Positions 16,523-23,870 of a stretch of DNA of 64,000 nt are shown here, piece by piece; within the stretch, counting starts at the first letter, position 1, and each line of letters begins with the position of its first letter. The DNA is from Micromonospora sp. NBC_01813 (lineage in GTDB: Bacteria; Actinomycetota; Actinomycetes; Mycobacteriales; Micromonosporaceae). The DNA lies in contig NZ_CP109067.1 of assembly GCF_035917335.1 (NCBI RefSeq), positions 1,976,001 to 2,040,000 of the forward strand, written 5' to 3'. The translations under genes and the position numbers were made by a program. Below the pieces are notes generated by a model, which saw nothing but the letters and a program-made list of their open reading frames with translations, was not told where the DNA came from and ran no database searches.

Positions 16523-17397
16523 CAACGCATGCCACCTGTCGCCCTCCGCCGCCCCCTCTGACGCCGCGTGGCGCAGCCGTGGCCCCGGCCTGAGGCGTCT
16601 TCGCCCGGCCGGATTCAGCGCCGGCCTGACCGTGGCGACCGGTCTGCGCCGGCCACCTCGCCGTGGACCTGGCGGGAGAGCCCGGCAGTGTCCCGGGTTC
16701 GCGTCCCAGCCCAACCCGTTCCCGTCGCGACCTGCCGGCCGGGCATCCATCGGATCCCTGGGTGTGAACGGCTGCCCACGGGGGCCCAGAAGAAGGTTGG
16801 CGAACGCCGCTATCGCTCGCGCCAGCATCCGGCACTCACCACCTCAGGATCATCAGCCGGAAGACCTCCAGCATCGCCGCATTAGTCGCGACCTGACCTG
16901 GTTCAGTTCCCAGCGGCGCCGACTGAGTAGCTGCGGAGCCCGATCACCGGCTCGGACGGCCACCCGAGTCCGCCCGTCTCACCCCTCACCTCGCCAGCTG
17001 CCACGCCAGGCGGCGACAGGTGCGTCAGAGATGACGATCCAGCGGTCACGGGAACTAAACCGGCCTCCCCAGCGACTCACTTGACAAGTAAGTAGGGACA
17101 TCGGGAATGCGACGGGCTGGGGCTATCGATCGGCGCGGTGCCTCAGCCCGGGTCCGCTGTGCTTGACCAGCGCTGTCTGCGAATGCACCGGATGACCGGC
17201 CCGGCAGGGAGCCTCCAATGCCGCCGCGGGGTTCGGAGCCGCCAACGAATGATGGGAGCGCTGGTCGTTACCCGGTTTCGGTGGACCAGATCAACTCCGG
17301 GCTCAACCGCGTGAACCACCCGTGTATGGGCATCCGGCCGAGTGTCGGAGCACCTAGCCGAACGTGCCCGGCGGATCATCGACAAAGGAGTGCTCAG
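16523..17397. other. Gene-poor stretch with one operator-like palindrome
   Basis: No open frame here looks coding: those present are Arg/Pro-rich, lack ribosome binding sites and shadow one another. The only clear structure is the palindrome at 17075-17093. A short frame around 17346-17430 is preceded by a stop and matches nothing I know. Confidence 0.5.
17075..17093. promoter_or_regulatory. Palindromic operator overlapping a TTGACA box
   Basis: ACTCACTTG-A-CAAGTAAGT is a 19-base inverted repeat with eight of nine arm positions matching. It encloses a perfect -35 hexamer TTGACA (17081-17086). No good -10 box is seen 16-18 bases downstream on the plus strand. The size fits a TetR- or MarR-type dimer. 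The nearest plus-strand gene starts at 17398. Confidence 0.5.
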
Positions 17398-18195
17398 ATG
17401 TCAGGCAATGCCGCAGATACGTGCCACGTGATCGGCAAGCGCCGCTTCTGCCGCTCACGTTGGCATCTTCACGGCATCCGGGACAGCCTGACTGATGCTG
17501 GCCTGCGCACCGCCCTGTGCGCGATCGGTGCGGCACAGATCACAGTCGGGGCCCTCGGGATCATTGATTCATCCAGATATCAGCAGTCATCGGCCGGCTT
17601 TGCCACTTCGGTCGGCCACCTACAGCACGAGTCGGCCGCTCTCCACGCCGCGATCGGTATCGGGCTGGCCGTTGCGGCACTCCGGAAGACACCCATCGAC
17701 GGGCTGTTTCCAACAGTTGTCGTTTTCCTGCTCACCCTGGCGTTGCTCTCAGTAACCGACATCCCCGGCCTGGTCGCACAGCCGGCAGGGTTGGTGCCAT
17801 ATGCGCTCATGATCACGGCATGCCTCATTCTCGTGGCCCTCCCCCACGTCAGGGCATCCGCCATGGAGCAGCAGCATCCGCAGTCCGATGTCCCCCCACG
17901 TCGACGCCACGTCGACAGATCGAACAGCAGCGACGCAGTCGCCGACCTGTGGCTGGTGGCCGAGCCGATCCGCTCACCCTACGCCGGCGCCCAGCGGGGC
18001 GGCGAAGTCGACCGCCGCGCCAGGCGCCGACAGCGCGACGCCGGGCACCCGTCATCTGATCGGCGCGGTGATCACCGGCAGCTCCAAGGGCCGGTTCGTG
18101 TCGTCGCCGTGCCGACCGATCAGGGTGGGGTGATCGAGGGTGCCTGGCCGGAGCCGAAGCGCCAGCCCTCGACCGTGCCGATCGCCGGGTTGTAG
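17398..18195 (+). CDS. Four-helix membrane protein, YlaD-membrane-region-like
   Basis: 265 residues; the start is well defined by AAAGGAG seven bases before ATG 17398. Four hydrophobic segments lie at about residues 37-55, 80-97, 101-121 and 130-150, with a HLQHESAALHAAIGIGLAVAAL stretch that resembles the membrane half of actinobacterial YlaD-type anti-sigma proteins. No zinc-finger HxxxCxxC is visible, so this is a weak resemblance. The last 100 residues are polar, Arg-rich and overlap the 3' end of the convergent gene by 76 bases, which makes the C-terminus suspect: a frameshift or read-through may have extended it. Function unknown. Confidence 0.55.
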   Translation: MSGNAADTCHVIGKRRFCRSRWHLHGIRDSLTDAGLRTALCAIGAAQITVGALGIIDSSRYQQSSAGFATSVGHLQHESAALHAAIGIGLAVAALRKTPIDGLFPTVVVFLLTLALLSVTDIPGLVAQPAGLVPYALMITACLILVALPHVRASAMEQQHPQSDVPPRRRHVDRSNSSDAVADLWLVAEPIRSPYAGAQRGGEVDRRARRRQRDAGHPSSDRRGDHRQLQGPVRVVAVPTDQGGVIEGAWPEPKRQPSTVPIAGL

Positions 18196-18596
18196 CTGCT
18201 GGCACCGAGGGTGCTGTAGGTCCAGGTGCCACCCGGGGTGGCATGCCAGTACGACCAGTAGGCGCTGGCCGGTGGCGTGTTGGCGCAGGGCTCGGCCGCA
18301 GGCGTGGGCAGCCCGTCGATGCGGCAGATGAAGGCGAGCCCCCAGCGCAGGGTGCCGGTGGGGGTGAAACCTGCGCCCTGCAGGGCGGCAAGGCCCGTCG
18401 GCGGGTCGCCGAGGTAGCAGTTGGTCTGTACGCCGAGGCCGAAGGCGGTGAAGTCGACGACGACGGTGACGCCGGTGCCAGGCGCGCAGGCGGCAGCGTG
18501 CGCTGGGCGGGTCAGCGGGTCGACCGCGATCAGGCCTGCTGCCAGCACGACGACGGCGACGAGTGCCGCGATTCGGCGGCGGATCAGTGTTGCCAT
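18120..18596 (-). CDS. Secreted DUF4430-like beta-domain protein (B12 capture, partner of barrel protein)
   Basis: 158 residues with a signal peptide (about 1-34, ending AHAA) and no membrane anchor, so released. The mature part (VTVVVDF, TGLAALQGAGF, ICRIDGLP, WTYSTLGAS, EGWRFG) has the pattern of DUF4430, the fold of the C-terminal beta domain of intrinsic factor and transcobalamin. Four Cys could form two disulfides. The motif TPPASAYWSYWHA is shared almost exactly with the protein at 21750-22712. GGAGGAA sits three bases before the ATG. It lies 36 bases after the barrel protein gene and under the same cobalamin riboswitch. Cobalamin binding is inferred. Confidence 0.72.
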   Translation of the reverse strand: MATLIRRRIAALVAVVVLAAGLIAVDPLTRPAHAAACAPGTGVTVVVDFTAFGLGVQTNCYLGDPPTGLAALQGAGFTPTGTLRWGLAFICRIDGLPTPAAEPCANTPPASAYWSYWHATPGGTWTYSTLGASSYNPAIGTVEGWRFGSGQAPSITPP

Positions 18597-18632
18597 GATT
18601 CCTCCGTGGGCTAGCTAGGCGGGACTGGACGG

Positions 18633-19676
18633 CTAGGCGCAGGCCAGGGTCGGCGCGTCCGGTCGGGAGCCGTTGGCCGACAGGGTGACCAGGCTGACGG
18701 CGGCCAGTCCGGGTACTGCCTGCGCGGTGGCCCGAGGTGCGGTGGCGGGGTCGAGTCCGGTGGTGGTGTAGGCGATCGCACCCCTGTCGGCAACGTCACC
18801 GGCGCAGTTGACCTGCAGACTCAGCAGGAACTGACGGGCCTGCCACCAGGCCAGCACCCGGCCGGTCGCCACCAGCGCCTGGGCGGCCAGGCCGGTGCTG
18901 TTGGCGTTCGCGACTCCGCCGGCGGTGAACGAGCCGTCGGTGGCCTGCACGGAGACGAGCCACTGCGCGGCTGTCTGGGCCGGGTGCCATTCGCCGGCCG
19001 CGACCAGGGCCTGGACGGCCATCGCTGTGGCGTCGACGTCGCTGGTGCAGGTGGTCTGGGCCAACTGGAGTGGGAACCCGCCGTCCGGGCACTGGCTGGC
19101 GGTCAGGAACGACACGGCCTGTGCTGGTGCGCCGCCGGCCCGGTCCAGGGCGAGGACGGCGAACGACTGGCTGAACATGTTGCTGTAGTCGCCGAACGCA
19201 GACTGGTCGGAGAATCGGCCGGAGGGCGTCATCAGGCCGGTGAGTCGGGTGAGCAGATCGACGCCGCCGAACGATGTCGGGTCGAGGCCACGGACCTGCG
19301 CCCCGAGCGCGAGTTTGGCGGTTGCGCCGGCGTATGCCTCGGTGCCGTCGCCGATGTAGCCGGTGGTCACCGCCGGCTCGGCGAGCCAGGTGATCGCGTT
19401 GGTCGCGTAGCTGTCGGCCTCCTTGGCTGCGGCGAAAGTGAAGATCGCGTCGATGGTGAGGCCCTGATCGGGGTAGGCGACGCCGCCGAAGACCACTTCG
19501 AAGCGTTCTCCGTCGACCATTTGCCGGGCGAGCCAGCCGGCGGCGGCGTCGACGCGGTTGTGAGTCTGCGGTGGGGTGGCTGCGGCTGGCGCCGCCGCTA
19601 CCACGGTCAGCGCGAGGGCGGTGAGTACGCCGGTGGCGGCGAGTCGGATACGGTCGCGGCGGCGGTGGATGGTCAT
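18633..19676 (-). CDS. Secreted intrinsic factor/transcobalamin-like alpha-alpha barrel protein
   Basis: 347 residues with a signal peptide (about 1-33). The rest is repeats of the squalene-cyclase/prenyltransferase alpha-alpha toroid type: AAGWLARQM, QGLTIDAIFTFAAA, VDATAMAVQALVAAG, ANSTGLAAQALVATG, RGAIAYTTTGLD, RATAQAVPGLAAV. In animals this barrel forms the N-terminal B12-binding domain of intrinsic factor and transcobalamin. Here the barrel and the beta domain are separate adjacent genes. Expression is preceded by a cobalamin riboswitch. No sortase signal or lipobox is present, so it may be a diffusible scavenger. The start ATG has GGAAAGG upstream. Confidence 0.78.
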   Translation of the reverse strand: MTIHRRRDRIRLAATGVLTALALTVVAAAPAAATPPQTHNRVDAAAGWLARQMVDGERFEVVFGGVAYPDQGLTIDAIFTFAAAKEADSYATNAITWLAEPAVTTGYIGDGTEAYAGATAKLALGAQVRGLDPTSFGGVDLLTRLTGLMTPSGRFSDQSAFGDYSNMFSQSFAVLALDRAGGAPAQAVSFLTASQCPDGGFPLQLAQTTCTSDVDATAMAVQALVAAGEWHPAQTAAQWLVSVQATDGSFTAGGVANANSTGLAAQALVATGRVLAWWQARQFLLSLQVNCAGDVADRGAIAYTTTGLDPATAPRATAQAVPGLAAVSLVTLSANGSRPDAPTLACA

Positions 19677-19761
19677 CGGGCGGCGCCTTTCCAGCCCATA
19701 CGTCGAGGCGACCCGGGTGGACCGGGTGGCTCCGACCCGTGGGCCACGACGGGTGGGAAAA

Positions 19762-19887
19762 CCTCAGCAGCGGTACGTGGACGGGTACTCGGGCTCGCGG
19801 CATGGTGTTCGCCGCCTACCGTTGCGGGCCAGCGCCGGCTTCCGACCGGACTTCCCCCATCGACGCACAAGTGCAGAACTGCTGCGG
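19762..19887 (-). promoter_or_regulatory. Cobalamin riboswitch (left operon)
   Basis: On the minus strand the conserved parts are GGGGGAAGTCCGGT, CTGGCCCGCAACGGTA and the B12 box GAGCCCGAGTACCCG. P1 is CCGCAGCAG (19887-19879) pairing with CTGCTGAGG (19770-19762). Downstream, before ATG 19676, GGGC...GCCC places the GGAAAGG ribosome binding site in a hairpin loop, which suggests translational control. It faces away from a second riboswitch on the other strand. Confidence 0.85.
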
Positions 19888-20073
19888 ACAGTGTGGGCAC
19901 GGCTCCTCTCTGTCGTCAACGGCTCGGCCCCGATCGGGCCGGCGGCTTCGTCGGCAGCGCCCGGCACGGTGGCTGTCAACCGCTGAGCAGGTCCGCTATT
20001 CGATCCGATCGGCCGCCGCCCGTGACGTCCGGTGAGGACACCTGTGGTTGCGCATCTGACATACTCGGTAGCG

Positions 20074-20205
20074 GCTCGTCACAACTGAATGTGCTCCCAG
20101 GCGGGGGAAGCCGGTGCGAGGCCGGCGCTGACCCGCAGCCGTATGCGCGCCGGTGTGCTCGTCAGCACCGGTACGCGAGCCGGAATGCCCGACTGTGGAG
20201 TGAGC
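20074..20205 (+). promoter_or_regulatory. Cobalamin riboswitch (right operon)
   Basis: Conserved elements in order are GGGGAAGCCGGTG, CTGACCCGCAGCCGTA and the B12 box GAGCCGGAATGCCCG. P1 is GCTCGTCACA (20074-20083) with TGTGGAGTGAGC (20194-20205). The likely expression platform is TTTCGG (20275-20280) pairing with CCGAAA (20289-20294), which would bury the GAAAGG ribosome binding site of the gene at 20305. B12 is expected to repress the whole operon. Confidence 0.88.
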
Positions 20206-20304
20206 GGCTCAACACGTCGTGGTCTACGGATCGAGCCCGGATCGGCCATGGTCGCGTGCGACCGGCGGATGCGGTTTCGGTCACCGCTCCGAAAGGTCCC
20301 CTCC

Positions 20305-21753
20305 ATGGTTCGTGCCCTCATCAGCCGTATCCTGCCAGCACTTGCCGCCCTCGTGATGGTCGCCGCCGGTGCCGGGGTCGCTCTCAGCCGTCCCGCCGGG
20401 TCTCCCGCGCTGCGGTTGGCCGCCACCCCCGCAACTGCGCAGGCCGGGTCGCACTGGCTTTCCGGTCAACTGGTCGACGGCGGCCTGCCGGGCTTCGTCG
20501 GCAGTGACTGGGGACTGACGATCGACGCGCTCTTCGCGCTGCGGGCCACCGGCACCGAACCGGCCGCTGTCGCCGCCATCACCGAGGCGCTCGCGGCCAA
20601 CGCCGACGGCTACGCCGCCATCAGGACCGAGATGGGAGATTTCGTCACCGGCGGATCGACGGCGAAGGTGCTCCTGGCCGCCGTCGCAGCCGGTGTCGAC
20701 CCGACCCAATTCGGCGGCCACGACTGGCGTCAGCGCACACTGGACCTGATCTACGGTGCCGACCAGGGTGCCAAGGCGGGCTGGCTGTACGACCGTAACC
20801 TCGACGCCACCGCCGGGTCGAACCTGTTCGGTCAGTCGCTGGCCGTCATCGGGCTGGCCCGCTCCGGCGGCGTACCGCAGCCGGCGGTCGACTTTCTCGT
20901 CAAGCAGCAGTGCCCGGGCGGCGGCTTCCGCCTCTATCCCAGCACGGCCGGCACCTCCTGCTCGGCGGATCCGGCGATGGAGCAGAGCATGGAGGTGGAC
21001 GCCACGGCGATGGCGGTGCAGGCTCTGCTGGCCGCCGCCGACGCCGGGGCGAGCGGCACCGCCGAGCCGGTGGCGTCGGCCACGTCGTGGCTGCTGTCGG
21101 TGCAGGCGGCCGGCGGTTCCTTCAACGGCTCCGGCTTCACCGACTACCCCAACACCAACAGCACCGGTCTGGCCGGGCAGGCCCTGGCCGCCGCTGGCGA
21201 GCACCCAGCCGCCGGACAGGCCGCCGGGTTCGTCGCCGCGCAACAGATCACCACCACCAACTCCGGTGCGGCCTCGGCACATGTCGGCGCAATCGCGTAC
21301 ACCCCGGACGCGCTTGCCGCCGCCGTCACCGCCGGAATCGGCGAGTTCGAACTGGACCAGTGGCGCCGGGCCACCGCCCAGGCGGTCCTCGGCTTGGCGC
21401 AGGTGCCGCTCGGTCGGATCGGGACCGGCGACCCGGCACCCACCCCGACCTTGACACCGACACCGAGCCTCAGCGCGACTCCCACCCCGAGCGCGACGCC
21501 GACTCCCACCCCGACACCGAATCCCACCCCGACGCCCACCAGCAGTCCGGCCACACCGTCGCCGACGCCCACCTCGACGGCCGCCGCCAGCCCGACTCCG
21601 ACCGTCACACCAACCACGACGCCACCCCCGGGCGGACGCCTGCCCACCACCGGTGCCCCGATCGCCACCTACGGTCTGCTCGGCGGCGCGACGATCATCG
21701 CCGGGGTCGGCCTGCTCCTGGTAGCCCGCCGGAGACGGGAAACACCGCAGTGA
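20305..21753 (+). CDS. Wall-anchored intrinsic factor-like alpha-alpha barrel protein
   Basis: 482 residues: signal peptide (about 1-32), alpha-alpha barrel of the same family as the 18633-19676 product to about residue 372 (WGLTIDALFALRA, VDATAMAVQALLAA, NSTGLAGQALAAAG, VGAIAYTPDALA, RATAQAVLGLAQV), a Pro/Thr stalk of about 70 residues, then LPTTG (446-450), a membrane helix and RRRR, a sortase signal. So it is probably linked to the cell wall as a tethered B12 receptor. The start is fixed by GAAAGG and by the riboswitch just upstream. First gene of a five-gene operon ending in an ECF transporter. Cobalamin binding is inferred from fold and riboswitch. Confidence 0.8.
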   Translation: MVRALISRILPALAALVMVAAGAGVALSRPAGSPALRLAATPATAQAGSHWLSGQLVDGGLPGFVGSDWGLTIDALFALRATGTEPAAVAAITEALAANADGYAAIRTEMGDFVTGGSTAKVLLAAVAAGVDPTQFGGHDWRQRTLDLIYGADQGAKAGWLYDRNLDATAGSNLFGQSLAVIGLARSGGVPQPAVDFLVKQQCPGGGFRLYPSTAGTSCSADPAMEQSMEVDATAMAVQALLAAADAGASGTAEPVASATSWLLSVQAAGGSFNGSGFTDYPNTNSTGLAGQALAAAGEHPAAGQAAGFVAAQQITTTNSGAASAHVGAIAYTPDALAAAVTAGIGEFELDQWRRATAQAVLGLAQVPLGRIGTGDPAPTPTLTPTPSLSATPTPSATPTPTPTPNPTPTPTSSPATPSPTPTSTAAASPTPTVTPTTTPPPGGRLPTTGAPIATYGLLGGATIIAGVGLLLVARRRRETPQ

Positions 21754-22712
21754 CGACCGACACAGCAGCCGCAGTGGACAGCGCGGCGAGGCGTACAGCA
21801 GGGTCGGTCCGCGCTGCGCAACTGCTCACCGCCGTGGCTGTCGCCGCCGGTACCACCCTGGTGCCGGCCAGCCCGGCCACAGCGTCCGGGCTGGCCGGCT
21901 ACTGCCCGGACGGCAACGGAGTCACCGTCATCGTCGACTTCCAGGAACTGGGCGGGCCGACGATCATCCGATGCGCCGTCGGCGATCAGGCCACCGGCCA
22001 CACGGCGCTGAAGAACGCCGGCATCTCGATCACCGGCACCACCCGTTGGGGCGAGTCGTTCATCTGCCGAATCGAGGGCAGACCGACCGCCGCCGAGGAA
22101 GCGTGCGTCGACACTCCACCGGCGAGCGCGTACTGGTCCTACTGGCACGCCGCCGACGGCGAACCCTGGACATACAGCCAGCGTGGGGTGATGGCACGTA
22201 AGCCTCAGCTGGGCAGTTTCGAGGGCTGGTCGTTCGCCAAGAACCGGACGGCGTCGACCAGCCCGCCACCCCGCATCGCCCCGGTGCGTCCCGCGCCACT
22301 GCCACCGGCCACCTCACACCCGGCGACGCCACAGCTAACCAGGACAACGCCCCCGGCACCGAAACCGCCAACGGATCCGGCACCGCCGGGCGGGGTGCCC
22401 ACCCGCCAACCACCGGCCACCTCGCCTGCTCCCGCAGGCGCACCGACGTCAGGCCCGTCGTCTCCGGACCCGACCACCGCAGGCACCACTGACGTTTCGA
22501 CCGCACCGTCGACCAGCCCGGCGGGTGAGGCTTCCGCGCCGGTGAAGACTGGAGACCCTGCTGCCCGGACCGAGGCGTGGACCGGGGACGTCAACCGGAC
22601 GTCCGCCCAGCACACCGGGGTGCCGGTCATGACAGTGCTCGGTGCCGGCCTGCTGCTCGCGGTCGCCGTCGCCGCGGTGGTCACCGCGCGCCGCCGACGC
22701 CGGAACGGATAG
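21750..22712 (+). CDS. Membrane-tethered DUF4430-like beta-domain protein
   Basis: 320 residues starting at GTG in a GTGA overlap. Signal peptide about 24-48, beta domain about 49-170 (GVTVIVDFQELG, ICRIEGRPTAAEEAC, TPPASAYWSYWHA, FEGWSFA), a long Pro/Thr/Ser stalk, then a C-terminal helix (VLGAGLLLAVAVAAVVTA) and RRRRR tail. The tail resembles a sortase signal, but no canonical LPxTG is present, so it may simply stay in the membrane. The domain matches the secreted 158-residue protein of the opposite operon. With the barrel protein it would reconstitute the two-domain architecture of transcobalamin on the surface. Inferred role: receive B12 and pass it to the ECF transporter. Confidence 0.75.
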   Translation: MTTDTAAAVDSAARRTAGSVRAAQLLTAVAVAAGTTLVPASPATASGLAGYCPDGNGVTVIVDFQELGGPTIIRCAVGDQATGHTALKNAGISITGTTRWGESFICRIEGRPTAAEEACVDTPPASAYWSYWHAADGEPWTYSQRGVMARKPQLGSFEGWSFAKNRTASTSPPPRIAPVRPAPLPPATSHPATPQLTRTTPPAPKPPTDPAPPGGVPTRQPPATSPAPAGAPTSGPSSPDPTTAGTTDVSTAPSTSPAGEASAPVKTGDPAARTEAWTGDVNRTSAQHTGVPVMTVLGAGLLLAVAVAAVVTARRRRRNG

Positions 22713-23870
22713 ATGCCGACGCTGCGCGCCCGGGCGCCCCGGGCGGTGCACCCGGGCGCCTGGTGGCTCTGGGCGCTCGGGCTGGCCACCGCCGCCACCC
22801 GTACCACGAATCCACTACTGCTCGCACTGATCATCGGAGTGGCCGGCTACGTGGTCGCCGCCCGCCGCACGGACGCGCCGTGGGCCCTCGGTTTCCGGCT
22901 CTACCTGTGGCTCGGCGCGATCATCGTATGCTCCCGGATCCTGTTCCGGGTCGTCTTCGGCGGCGGTCAGGGCGACTATGTCCTGTTCACCCTGCCGCAG
23001 ATCCCGTTGCCGGAGTGGGCGGCCGGGATCCGTCTACTCGGGCCGGTCGCCCTAGAACAGGTCCTCGGTGGCGGGTACGACGGGCTGCGGCTGGCCGCGA
23101 TGGTGATCTGCCTCGGCGCGGCCAACGCGCTGGCCAACCCGAAACGGCTACTGCGGGCCGTGCCCAGCGCGCTCTACGAGGTCGGGACCGCCGTCGTGGT
23201 GGCGCTGTCCGTCGCGCCGCAACTGGTGGAAAGCGTGCTGCGGGTACGCCGGGCCCGACGGTTACGCGGCGCACGCCGCAGCGGGATGCGCGCGCTGCGT
23301 GGCATCGTCATCCCGGTGCTCGCCGACGCCCTCGACCGGTCGCTGGCCCTCGCCGCCGCGATGGACTCCCGTGGCTACGGACGCCGCGGACCCCAGCCCA
23401 GCTCGGTGCACGCGCTGACCGGTACGCTGGTGATCGGCGGTCTGTGCGGCGTCTGCGTCGGCATGTACGGGCTGATGGACGCCTCCACCCCCCGCTATCT
23501 GGGACTGCCCATGCTGGCCGCCGGGACCGCCGCCGGGATCGCCGGGCTGGCGGTCAGCGGTCGCCGGGTACTGCGCAGCACGTACCGCCCGGACCGCTTC
23601 GGCGGCGCCGAGCTGCTGGTCGCGGCCTGCGGACTGATCGCGGCCGCCGGGCTCTACCTGACCACCCGGGTCGACCCGGCCAACCTCTACCCGTCGTTGA
23701 ACCCGCTGGAATGGCCGCAGATCGCGCCGCTACCGGCCGCCGCGATCCTGATCGCCGCACTGCCCGCCTGGCTGGCACCACCGCCACCGGCTGACACCGA
23801 CGCAGACTCCCCGCCCGCCGTCCTCGCCGTCCCGGGCGGGCGTGAGCAGGAGAAGGCAGTGCTCCCATGA
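22713..23870 (+). CDS. ecfT: ECF transporter T component (EcfT)
   Basis: 385 residues with about six to seven membrane helices. The coupling-helix signature (A-x-x-x-RG) that docks on the ATPase is AAAMDSRGYGRRG near residue 220, preceded by RVRRARRLRGARRSG. The family is the energy-coupling membrane subunit of ECF vitamin importers. The ATG follows the previous stop directly, and the stop overlaps the ATPase gene by ATGA. The C-terminal 30 residues are a variable polar tail. Given the riboswitch at the operon head, this copy is probably dedicated to cobalamin. Confidence 0.88.
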   Translation: MPTLRARAPRAVHPGAWWLWALGLATAATRTTNPLLLALIIGVAGYVVAARRTDAPWALGFRLYLWLGAIIVCSRILFRVVFGGGQGDYVLFTLPQIPLPEWAAGIRLLGPVALEQVLGGGYDGLRLAAMVICLGAANALANPKRLLRAVPSALYEVGTAVVVALSVAPQLVESVLRVRRARRLRGARRSGMRALRGIVIPVLADALDRSLALAAAMDSRGYGRRGPQPSSVHALTGTLVIGGLCGVCVGMYGLMDASTPRYLGLPMLAAGTAAGIAGLAVSGRRVLRSTYRPDRFGGAELLVAACGLIAAAGLYLTTRVDPANLYPSLNPLEWPQIAPLPAAAILIAALPAWLAPPPPADTDADSPPAVLAVPGGREQEKAVLP

